Below, piece after piece: positions 53,635-64,000 of a stretch of DNA of 64,000 bases. Source of the DNA: Allolobophora icterica. Lineage: Eukaryota > Annelida > Clitellata > Crassiclitellata > Lumbricidae. The notes beneath the pieces were generated by a model, which saw only the letters and a program-made list of their open reading frames with translations, made no database searches and was not told the origin of the DNA. How positions within the stretch are numbered: position 1 is the first letter of the stretch; every line of letters starts with the position of its first letter. The translations under genes were made by a program, and so were the position numbers. The DNA lies in assembly GCA_963556255.1 (NCBI GenBank), contig OY744608.1, positions 12,502,519 through 12,566,518 of the forward strand. The letters run 5' to 3'.

Positions 53635-56600
53635 CGCAACATCTAAATTCGGATTCGGATTCCAATCTGCTTTTCATTTTGCGACGACGTTCTTCCGCCG
53701 TTCTAGGCAAGGTCCAGACGCAAGAAAGAAACCATCGCCAGGCCTAATTCCAGTTCATTCACTCGAAGAATTAAGAATTCCATTCCATTAGAGCGTCCAA
53801 TGAGAATTCCATAAAATATTTATGCAAGGGAGCCTTCGAGCCAACTATGAAATGTAAGCTTATATTGCGGGCACGTGAAAGGTCGCAATGAATGACATCA
53901 TGAAGATAGCCTACCCTAACACATTGTGAAATAGCCTACTGAAATTGTACATATGAACGCGGACAAGGCTATTTCATGAACAGTTTCGGGCACTTGATCG
54001 ACATAGCGCCAATGGAAAACGTACCACAGAACTATATGGATAGCTTCAACATTCGAATGATTCTGATCAATAATTCTGTACAAGTGTCCTCTTGCTCCTT
54101 GGCTCGTCCGTCTCGTGAGTCCACTTAGCGTCCTTGAACTTGTGCGTCTTGCTGACATCACGAAACTTGGAAGTACTCCATTGCTGCGCAAATGACAGCC
54201 AAAATCAACAAGTTCGACGTAATAGTTTCAGTCGTAGTTCACGGACAGTCGTACAAATATGACAAACATCTCGGATGCAGTTGGATTATCGCAGTCCTAT
54301 GCATTGTTCTGACTTGAACCTTGAACTTGAAAACGACTCCAGTAGCCTAATGTACAGTCATCAAATCCCAGGAACTATTTATTATCCGCACATGCTCATA
54401 GTATGCAGATTGCATAGGCCTACGCCAAACCAATATTAACGGATTTTGTCGTCATTGGAAGGCCTATAGGGCCTACGGTCAATATGCGGGATTGCAGGCG
54501 TAGCCTATCCACGCAAAATAAATATCGTAGGCCTACATGTATAGGCCTACAGTTGAGTTTACGAGGGCACTGAAACGGACTTCACTTAAATTAACATTTT
54601 GATCAACGCTGGGGCGAACATTGCAACATCTAACCTAACACAATTAATTGCCCCTTCACTCACGTTTCAAAAGATTAAATTAAAATCTCATTAAACTCTC
54701 ATTAAATCTTCGGACCCGATAGGAAGATTACCGATTAGCCTAGGCTGCGTTCAATCGCAGCGGTACGCCGGTTTAATAGCCATCCCCCTCTTACTGTCTA
54801 AAGTTCTAAACCCCACTGCGCATTCGTAGGCCCCTACTCGTAAGTTCGCTAGACGGCGCTAGTGTGACGGCACTCTCGAAACCTCATTCCCTTGGATGAA
54901 CTCAACCCTAGGCTATTCCTCTCAGCTGTCCAGCGCAATACTCAGTAAACTAGATACTACTCAATGACTCAGTCTTGATTTACTTCGATTTTATGTTCCA
55001 TGTAAGCGCATCGAACATCGAAAGAGCCGACTATCGCAACTGTAGTCTGCTGTAGATCAAGAAACTTCAGATAATTTACGAATGACGCTTAATAGGCCTA
55101 CCTTCTACGCGCAAAATATCTTGAAAACGGGGCTTTGTTGACGAGACTAAAATAGCGCAATGACTATTTCTTACCACTTTTTATGTAGAAACAACCTTTG
55201 CAAGTTTTGCTACCGATCAGTCTTCCGGTCGTTCGTACAAGAGCAGCCAATGCGTAGGCCTACGTCCATTGCCATCAGCATGACCTTTACGAGATGGTCG
55301 ACAAATCCAACGACCTCTTATATACAAGGGGACAAATCTAACTTACAAAGCAGACCCTATGCGTCGCCACCGTAAGCCTTACTTTTTGTCACTGCCAAAT
55401 TTCTAAAGCGCTAGTCTAAACTAAGCGCAAAGCGTCCAGTTCTGTCATGACCGCTGTGTCGTATTCGAGGTTGAGGTCCGAATCTGCAGGGACGGCGTTA
55501 CACCGGGGCAAATGCCCTGGTAAAAAAAGCCTTTGCCCTGGTCGATGCCCGGCCAGAATTTTTGCCCTCTCCAGAATTTGTTCGAGCATATTTGTTATAT
55601 CCTGAGATATAAATTCACTTAACTCCGTTAAATGTTAAAATTTGCTTTACAAACGTCAAAAAGCGTTCAGCTTCCGGGGAGGGGGCTTCGCCCATCTGAC
55701 ATCCTGACTACACGTATTTAATAGTGCTGGGGGCGATTTATGGCAAGCGCGGTAGCCCGATCTTATATGGTCACCATTAAGCCCACACTACGTGCTCTCC
55801 CTAAATCACCCTCTGCACTGGTTACTGGTATAACTGCCCTGGCTACGCCCTGGTTACAAAAAGTGTCTGTCGCCGCCACTGCGAATCTGGTTGCCAGAGA
55901 CCTGAGAGAGGAGGTCCATGAAGTTTGAAACCCGAGCATAGCATACTCCAGGTAAAACCTTCGGCAAAACAATGTTTTGAAAACTGCAGTGATACGTCAA
56001 GCCTAGATCAAAATCAAACACTGCACATCCTAGAACGCAGGACATTGTTAATGCACACTCTGTAGCTTTCAAGTGTATCTCAACAATTTCAATCATACAG
56101 AAAAATGTCATTTTCAGTCGGAAATAGAAGTATTCTAATCCCAATACACAGGTTGTAAAACCTTAGATCAATTAGTCAGTTGCTACCTGCATATGGAGTT
56201 CTGTAAGTTACTATCATTATTACATTGTTATTAGGGTAATTAGTTTAACCAATAATAAATTCCAAATTACTAGGGCCATCAATGAATCAGATTTTGAAAA
56301 GAGTCAAACTGAACACTTTAACGACGAGCTGCATTGGTTTACCAATCATGTTCAGTATCCACTCGTCGTCAAGGTGCAAGTCAGTTCCTTACCAATGTTT
56401 TGGTGCACAAAGTACGGAGGAATAAAAACTAATCAGTTTTCAACAAATCATTTTTTCAACAAAATTATATTTTCAAAATTTACCAATCTCCTCTTCAAAA
56501 CTTAACAAAAAGCTGTTTAAAGCTATGAATGCTTGTTCTAGAATGTTAAGTTCTTCAAAGCAAAAAAAACAACTTTCGTATCAATACAGAGATATTTAAA

Positions 56601-57308
56601 AATAATTTAAAGCATAATGGACAAAATGAATCCGTCTAATGCAAAAATGAAACAGTATTTTTATTATACACGGATGAACTAAAGAGAATGTTTAAACAAG
56701 CACAGTGAGTTTTAATGACAGACGATTCCGGAAGTGAAGGGTTAATCCCAAATAAAGTCAACGCCAAAAAATTGTGAAGTACCAACACGAAGATGTCAAA
56801 TTAATTTCTTTTAAACTAATCGATTTTAATTTGTTATTAAAATCACAAGCCTATATGTTTTATACACAATACACCAGCAGCTAGCACTTGTAAGCCATCA
56901 CAGAGAAAGTGCATAAAATGCATGCAGTTAATAGCAAAGTAGCTAGCACAAGAATCCCATGAGCACTATAGACAACTACTAAATCAGGCACATTAGTCAA
57001 CGACTTGCTGCTACATCCAAATGCAACAGAAAAGAGCAGTGCAACAGTAGTGCCTTGGGACAAACAGCGGCACATAAGCAACTTCTGAATTGTGTTTCTT
57101 AGAATGCATCATACTGATAAAAGAAAAAGCAGAGATTAAGCCAAACTTATTTTCAACAACGATTCGCATATCTGACATCACAGTCTGGAAAAAACTGTTT
57201 AGTCCACGAAAAACAAAACATCACAAAAAGCGAGAAGACGAATTTTCCACGCGCACTTTTGAAACGATGGCTGCCAGACCACGTGAGAGGCGTCGGTTGT
57301 GGAAGACT
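53635..57308. other. Intergenic region between K2P and cyclophilin
   Basis: Holds the 3' flanks of two convergent genes. No ORF with recognisable homology is seen. Several TAGGCCTA palindromes occur (about 54416, 54530-54545, 55092, 55254). A transposon-like remnant lies at about 55490-55920 (GGCAAATGCCCTGG, CTTCCGGGGAGGGGGCTTCG). TTTATT at about 56661 (AATAAA on minus) is a possible cyclophilin poly(A) signal. Confidence 0.55.
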
Positions 57309-60300
57309 TCAATGGATCACTCCGCAGTCTTCAATGATAACTTTTGCTTTTGTTTCTCCATTTGGGTTGCCCAGTCCCTCCATCTCCTTCACCAAATCAA
57401 AGCCATCAATAACTTGGCCAAACACAACGTGTTTTCCATCTAGCCTGTACAACATCAACATTTCAAAACTTTGACCGAAAAGGTTTACATAAATATACAA
57501 GCCATGCTGAAAAGTTCACACATGAAGTGTGCTCTCCTTCCACTCCATTTCTTAAGCCTGCATACTTAAAAAGTTCACACATGTCGAAGGCATGTGGTTC
57601 ATCTAGTAAAACAAGTAAGCTCTCACGTCCCACTCTTCAGTCCTAAGTTAGCAATGACAAAATCACAAGGTCCAACACACAAGTAGTCACTGTATCACAA
57701 GACTTGTGACCCAGCTTACCAGTACCAAACTTTACTGCTCGGCAACAGACATGTTTGCACAGACAACTTGCCGAGGGTAGTTACATAGACTCTGCTCAGC
57801 AGAACAAACCAGCAATCAATTACAATTACCCGGGTATGTATGCTGAATGCATAGAGACATAGACCATCTCCAAATGTAAATACCAGATTAAAATCAGAAA
57901 GTACTGTTGTAGTTCAGCATATCTAATTCCCCATTTTGTTTTCTTTTTTGTAAATATGTCGATCATTAGCACCGTTGGTGTCCGGTCCAGCTGTGCCAGG
58001 CAGAAACTCAAAATTATTTATTTGGAAGAGGAACAAAAAAAACTTACAATTATTCATCAGGTAGCAACCACTTTCAAGTAACTATTACATTTTTCCCCTT
58101 CCCAATTTGTCTTGTTTATACAAGAACAACACAAGTACAAACGCAAGTACAAGACAATAAGAAGTATGAAAGACAACCACGCCATAGGACTCTGGTTTTC
58201 GTAGTCCACTTCTGCCTCCACACGCGTCGCCTACATTCCGATTATGAGATTAGTCTCGACACTAACAAAAATAAATTTACCAATCAGTCTTCTCTGTGGT
58301 GATGAAGAACTGTGATCCGTTGGTGTCCGGTCCAGCATTGGCCATCGACAAAAGCCCTTCACCAAATCAATCAAAACTCATATAAAATGTTCACTGAATT
58401 TCTCAAACCTTAATTTTAAAAATTTTAAAAATATGTATTTACTTTTATTAAGCTCTAGTTCTTTATGCACAACTTAAGATTCAATCTATCAAAAATGTGC
58501 AACCTACGGTTGCTAAATGTGATCTTCTTGGCCCTTCAACTCGGCAACCAGCACTCGACAACGGTTTCTGTTGCTCAACAATGTAATCTGTTAATGTTAT
58601 AATTTTTCATGTCCGACACAAAAACCTCTGAGCATCGCCACTGACAGAGATGCACATTGAACAACAATTATACTACCTCAGTATTACTACGAGGTATTGC
58701 TCTTGGACCAGGAACACTGAATTAGATACCAACAGATACCATTCTCACTCCTGTAATAAATTCTCATTCCAGAGGATCTGCACCTTGATTACAAGATTAA
58801 TATTAGAGTTACAATGATCACAATTACTATATTACTATAATTACATCTCACGTTTTCATTAATTTAGTTGCCATGTTTAAACATAAATTCAATGGAATAA
58901 ACGGAAAGTTTAAAGCATTACATTTTGTCTAAAAGTTTTCAGGAGATAAAACAACTGTAAACAAAAGTCGCACCTGGTTTCGTATGAGCAATCAAGAAGT
59001 TTTCATCCTCGAATTTCTCGCCATAAATGCTCTTGCCTCCCGTTCCATTCTGACGCGTGAAATCTCCGCCCTGGCACATGAACTCTGGAATAATGCGGTG
59101 AAACGGACATCCCTTGTAGCCAAAACCCTTCTCACCAGTGCACAGAGCCCGGAAATTTTCTGAAACACGTGGCACACACTGAGTTTTAAAATGAGCCAAG
59201 CTTTCCAAAAGCACAAATTTCGAAATAGCAATGGAACAAGTACGGAGAACAAATTCCAAATTTCTTATACTAATCTTAGCTTACGACATCGTTCTGCATC
59301 ATTGCTTGCCTCATCAAGAACATCCATAAAATCACAAGGGAGCACATTACTTCCATAAAATAACAACAAGCACAAGTGACTAACCCAATGAGCAACTCTG
59401 GAACACTACAAGAAGAACAGTCCCTTCAACTAGAACCCAAGAGGCAGCCATGGTTATGAAGTAGTCATGACTTCACTTGCTTACTCACAGCATTGGGGGC
59501 AGGTGGCCAGCCAGTCCTCTCCCTTACTGCCTGACCTTCGCACCAACAGTGTACAGTCGGTGTACTCATTATAGTCAAGTTGGCCAAGGGGCACACGTGG
59601 AGCTGAAATCTCAAAACAAATTTCTGCCTTTGTGGGGATAAATTTTAACCCCAACCTTTAGACTAGCATGCACCCCTGCCATAAATAGCTCAGCATAATA
59701 GACTAATAACAAAATACAGCCACGCAGGACATGGATCTCTATGTCTAATAATTGCGTTCCTCTTGCAATCAGGTTAATGGCAAGTTTTACAGAAAAATAA
59801 TGACATCGGTGCTTAAAAATTGACATCTGCAATAATTCTTACTCGTTCACTAGCTAAATTACTAAACAGATTTTTCTCAAGGGAAACAAAGATACTATTT
59901 AAAACTGCACAATCAATTATGAAGTGGTTGTCAACTTACAGTGGCAATATGAAAATGAGTTTCAGTTTCTATGTGCGATGTCCTGCATTGGCTTCCTGCC
60001 TTGCAGCACATCTCCTATAGGATTGCTTCTCTTGTTTGGCGGTCTCTCTCTTAGTCTTACCTATCTGATCTCTGCTGTCCGCTCTCTGGCCTTATGTCTC
60101 ATCAAGTTCTGCGTTCTGCAACTGGGGGTGAGCTGTTGGTCCCTCGGTCGCGCTCCTCAATTAAACAGCATCGTGCCTTCTCAGTGGCTGGCCCCTCTAC
60201 GTGGAATGGGCTTCTACCTTCTTTGCGCTTATTTCCACGAGGCAGTTCACCTGCTTTCTACCGCCTCCTTAAGTCTTCTCTTTTTAACCGTGGCTGGACT

Positions 60301-60589
60301 AGGAGCACCTCCGAGTAGGTTTCTTGAAGAGGTGCTATATTAATTATCAAAAATCAAAATGAAAAAAATGAATGAATGAAATACATTTAATAAACTAATA
60401 ACAGGCTCCAGTGAAGAATTACAAATACATTGTAAAAGTACAGCAACGATGAAATTAAAACTGTCGACTCCCAAAGATTAATTGTCGGCTCTGACAAAGT
60501 CCTAAAGCAACAATTGTACGAGAAGAAATAAAAAAATGTTTGTCATTTTAAAACCTACCGGCAGTTTTCGGAACAATATTCTTGAAAAG
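57309..60589 (-). CDS. PPIA: Cyclophilin A-type peptidyl-prolyl cis-trans isomerase (5'-partial; exons 2-5)
   Basis: Minus-strand exons 60559-60589 (31 nt), 58974-59159, 58281-58356 and 57309-57444 join with GT-AG introns and matching phases to 142 residues plus TGA. Motifs: NIVPKTAENF across the first junction, [20 protein letters not shown] (active-site Arg, Phe, Met, Gln), [33 protein letters not shown], and [12 protein letters not shown] with the cyclosporin-contact Trp split by the last intron. The 31-nt second exon has the same length as in vertebrate PPIA. Exon 1 (about 23 residues) is not found up to 64000 and must lie further right. The total would be about 165 residues, a cytosolic single-domain cyclophilin catalysing proline isomerisation. 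Confidence 0.93.
60060..60355 (+). pseudogene. LINE reverse-transcriptase C-terminal remnant in cyclophilin intron 1
   Basis: The plus strand encodes [20 protein letters not shown], then [19 protein letters not shown] and [15 protein letters not shown], the C-terminal signature of CR1/Jockey LINEs, followed by GAAGAGGTGCTATATTAATT. It is related to 35965-36190. It lies antisense to the host gene. Confidence 0.75.
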
Positions 60590-61265
60590 CTAAAAAATCA
60601 AAATAATATCTTTTGATTTTTGAATACCAATGTCAAAAGCAATTAGCTGCAACTATAAATACTTATAATTAATTTATAGAATTAGTGCCTGAACAAATCG
60701 AAAAAGTAAGATCAATCTTAGTGATCTTAAGCAGTATTATCCCATTATTTTATTGCATACACATTTGCTACATGATAAAATGTTCAGTGCCTAGTAGGTC
60801 TTCATCCTTCTTACTAAGCACTTAATTGCTTAAACTTCAAACCTGAAAAGTAGTGTATCGCAATGAGACAGGGTAACTTTAACAACAAGCTGCATCGGTT
60901 TCCGAGTCACTTTTAATATGTACACACTCATCATTAAAGTGTTAATTTGTACAAAAATTTGTATATTTTGCACCAGTTAAAGCCGTCAAGACACTTAGAA
61001 CTTTAATATCCTGAAACAACCGTACGTTTAAGATTTGCAATACTGCAACTGCTTTCAGCTTTCACACTTTCAATGATGGAACATGTTTCTTAGCAGGGGT
61101 ATTCTTTGTCAAATCACCTAACTGGTATGCTCGACCGACTGGAATTTTGATGAAACTTGGTAGGAATTGTACTATGCCAATATAATGAACCCACAACAAA
61201 TTTCAGATAATTATTTCAATTCCTTCATATTCTTTTGGCCATTTAACAAAGGTGGGGGTATTCGC

Positions 61266-61839
61266 GTCGTTGCGATGCAAAAATGGCAAATCGCATGATT
61301 TACCTAGTTTGAATTCAAATATCTGGAGAACTATGCAGGCCAGGAGGCTGAAATTTACTGAGCTTGTTCAGTTTTTTGAGCAGATTCAGGAAAGCTATAT
61401 ATCGGCTTGATATGATCATAACTGTCAATTGTGTAGGCCATCAAACTGACAAGAAAATGACTTGCGGACCATTTTCACTGACCGTTATGACCAACTTGTA
61501 CTAAAATCATGCATTTCTTAATTTCACAGTGATGTACCTATACCAGCTGGCTACCAAAAAATAATAGTAGAATCGACTGGTAGTTACTGGGGTTCTTGCA
61601 ACAACCATCCCAAAACCCAAAAAACTGCATTTGTTTCTTTTCGGTTCACATCTTTGACTCGACATTTCATCTTGAGGGGTAGGTGACCCAGCTACAAAAC
61701 TTGCACAGTATATGTGCCTGATATGTGTAAATAACTGGTAAAAATTTCAGCTTTGGTTCTCTTCTCCTTCATTGCTTTTTATGTTATTGGAAATGTGACA
61801 ATATGTGACGTTCGCGATGGCTCGCGAATGCTATGTAAA
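61266..61839 (+). repeat. Left arm of the long inverted repeat
   Basis: Pairs with 63427-64000; includes GTCGTTGCGATGCAAAAATG and CTTGAGGGGTAGGTGACCC. Confidence 0.9.
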
Positions 61840-61959
61840 TTGTGTCCAATTAATATATAAATATGAAAATTTCATACATAGACGAAATTCAAACTTAACA
61901 GGTCTTTGAACACTTATTGAAATGATGCGGAAAGAATGCAAAACATCACAAGTTGCGTA

Positions 61960-63513
61960 TAGTTCAGCCTGCACCAGTGTACAGTAAACATATACAAATG
62001 TCTGAAGATTTAGCTTTCGCTTGAAAGTAGCCAAAGCATCCAAAATCAAGGTATGTCCATTGCTGTCAAGTTTATATCGTCTGGGAGGACTTCCAACTGT
62101 TAAGAGTGCTGGCACCTGACAGAGTATGTGAACTATTGGTATCCAGCATTCATCTATTTTTGTTGGCCAAAAAAATGATGTAGCAGGTCCATGTGGATGC
62201 ATAAATAATACTTTGACTTCGTTGTTGTCCGTACAGACCTCAACAATATTTCCCAGCTACCAATGACCATCATAAATGCATGCAACAAACTGCCCTGGCT
62301 GTAGATTAACAACACTGCAAACAGCCTGGTGGCTACTGGATACATCACCTGATATACATGTATCCAACTTGTACCTCCGTTGTCGATAGAGGTACAAACC
62401 AATGAAAACTTCGTGTTCCAGGAATTGTTTTTGATAAACTAAAGCTCTTCTGTTCTTTGCTTACTTCTGTAAATTCAGAAGTGTATACAAAAAATAAAAA
62501 GACGTTTTTGATGCTTACTATACACCAACTGTATAGATCCTGTGGTGTCAAGATTTGATTATCCAATTGTCACTGAAGACTTGCTCTCGCAGCCAATCTC
62601 TTGACTGTCCCACCAATACCATCGAATGCACTTTTACCATGGGATGTAGCAAAGGAGTTCCACTCAGCATCTATACCATATTCTTCTTTGTGATGACAGG
62701 AATTAGAGAAGTTTGAGATTCTTGTATTGGCCTGCACAGCCATCACTGAAATAAAACACCTTTGAGAGCTCTGGCATTTTCTGTTTCATATAGTCAAGCA
62801 CTTTCGACTGAAATACATGGACAGCTATTATGTCATGCTTCAAGTGATTGCTGATAATACAGAAACTAGTGCACCGAAGCACGTTTTCTTCTTTAAAGTT
62901 AACAACAAATGGATGCAGTGTGACCTGTATATTTTCCCAGTGAGATCCTTGAGCAGCATCTTGGACGATAAAAGAATAATTTTCAGCAAAGCCTAACAAA
63001 AATGATACATTCTTTCTTTGACATAGAAAATTTCAGCTCTACCAAATAACAACTCTGATGTCTTGCTACATACTCATGAACAGTAAGTTTGTCAAATTTT
63101 TGAAGTAGATCAGCTACAAATTCTTCAACAGTCATTTGATGCATGACAAGTGTTGTTCTATCAGTGGTAACCCACTGGTTGAAAGAGATTAGATCTTCTT
63201 GCTCATGGTCATTATCAAGTTGACTGTGTAGGAACTGTTCTAATGACTTTATTCCTGGACAATTCTCGCACTGGTGGATCATGCAGCGACCATTGATCAC
63301 CAAATCTTGACAACACATGATCTATACAGTTGGTATACAATAAGCATCAACAACATAGTTTTCTTCTTTGTAGACACTTCTGATACTTTCTAAGTAAGCA
63401 AAGAGGACACAATTTTTTACACTGATTTTAAATAGCATTTGCGAGCCATCGCGAACGTCACATATTGTCACATTTTCAATAACATAAAAAGCAATGAAGG
63501 AGAAGAGAACCAA
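61960..63513 (-). pseudogene. Broken transposase-like gene of the long-TIR element
   Basis: The minus-strand chain starts at ATG 63513, inside the right arm. Recognisable blocks are MIHQCENCPG, QWVTTDRTTLVM, LGFAENYSFIVQDAAQGSHW, LHPFVVNF, HDIIAVHVF, VFYFSDGCAGQYKN, then CHHKEEYGIDAEWNSFATSH, GKSAFDGIGGTVKRLAARAS and DNQILTPQDLYSW. Proteins with this block order are widespread, mostly unnamed, in invertebrate genomes. The Asp residues of QDAAQG and FSDGCAGQ may be catalytic (inference). Breaks: in-frame stops at 63322-63324 and just after the AARAS block, and frame changes near 62990, 62715, 62400 and 62200. Some could be introns, but decay is more likely. Confidence 0.65.
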
Positions 63514-64000
63514 AGCTGAAATTTTTACCAGTTATTTACACATATAAGGCACATATACTGTGCAAGTTTTGTAGCTGGGTCACCTACCCCTCAAGATGAA
63601 ACGTCAAGTCAAAGATGTGAACCGAAAAGAAACAAATGCAGTTTTTTGGGTTTTGGGATGGTTGTTGCAAGAACCCCAGTAACTACCAGTCGATTCTACT
63701 ATTATTTTTTGGTAGCCAGCTGGTTTAGGTACATCACTGTGAAATTAAGAAATGCATGATTTTAGTACAAGTTGGTCATAACGGTCAGTGAAAATGGTCC
63801 GCAAGTCATTTTCTTGTCAGTTTGATGGCCTACACAATTGACAGTTATGATCATATCAAGCCGATATATAGCTTTCCTGAATCTGCTCAAAAAACTGAAC
63901 AAGCTCAGTAAATTTCAGCCTCCTGGCCTGCATAGTTCTCCAGATATTTGAATTCAAACTAGGTAAATCATGCGATTTGCCATTTTTGCATCGCAACGAC
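63427..64000 (-). repeat. Right arm of the long inverted repeat (cut by window end)
   Basis: Inverted copy of 61266-61839. A few substitutions are visible, such as CTATACCAG versus CTAAACCAG. Confidence 0.9.

Larger units (their letters stand above)
61266..64000 (-). mobile_element. DNA transposon with very long inverted repeats, right end beyond the window
   Basis: 61266-61839 is the inverted complement of 63427-64000 with only scattered mismatches, centred at about 62633. The repeats exceed 570 bp, and their outer ends are not seen because the window stops inside the right arm; the left arm may extend further left. Between the arms is a broken ORF (61960-63513, minus). It is inserted in intron 1 of the cyclophilin gene. 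The superfamily is not assigned. Confidence 0.82.

Noticed and set aside
56881..57081. 66-codon hydrophobic minus-strand frame downstream of cyclophilin
   Set aside because: Lies after the stop codon, has no homology and only chance hydrophobicity.
60600..61260. Search for cyclophilin exon 1
   Set aside because: No minus-strand segment encodes the expected FFDIT..GR..IEL start with a donor; it must lie beyond 64000.

Overview
This is a eukaryotic nuclear window, most likely from a marine invertebrate. Three spliced host genes with GT-AG introns sit in DNA crowded with LINE remnants, hAT-like and Harbinger-like MITEs, microsatellites and a very frequent TAGGCCTA palindrome. I cannot name the species. 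The decarboxylase resembles the tyrosine decarboxylases of invertebrates more than vertebrate AADC or HDC.

Layout. 1-1535: decayed LINE and low-complexity DNA. 1536-20280: a small hAT-like element (TIR CAGTGGCGTGCAGAGG, near-perfect 8-bp target duplication) split by a complete-looking 17.6-kb Polinton/Maverick (adintovirus-like) element at 2376-20019. 20029-20689: a large palindrome. 21305-39851: a 14-exon group II PLP decarboxylase gene (tyrosine decarboxylase-like, plus strand) with repeat-filled introns. 39852-48950: gene-poor, with microsatellites, LINE/SINE pieces and MITEs. 49048-53634: a three-exon TWiK/KCNK18-like two-pore potassium channel gene (plus strand) whose introns are almost entirely transposons. 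57309-60589: the last four exons of a single-domain cyclophilin A-type gene (minus strand; exon 1 lies beyond the window). 61266-64000: a DNA transposon with very long inverted repeats and a broken transposase-like ORF, sitting in cyclophilin intron 1.

The Polinton carries the expected virus-like module: protein-primed PolB with all exonuclease and polymerase motifs, a DDE integrase, an A32-type packaging ATPase, an adenain-type protease, a double jelly-roll major capsid candidate, a penton candidate, two small basic virion-protein candidates, and a zinc-ribbon plus phospholipase A2 protein. It also has unusual accessory genes at its left end: a phage-tail-fibre-like repeat protein ending in a discoidin-like domain (with a frameshift), followed by two unrecognised proteins. 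Most ORFs are open. Visible damage is the frameshift in the fibre gene and the lack of an ATG for the protease, so this is a young copy but perhaps not an intact one.

The host genes are unrelated to each other: biogenic-amine synthesis (tyramine/octopamine type), background potassium conductance, and proline isomerisation. Their structure looks functional: phases match, catalytic residues are present, and splice sites are consensus.
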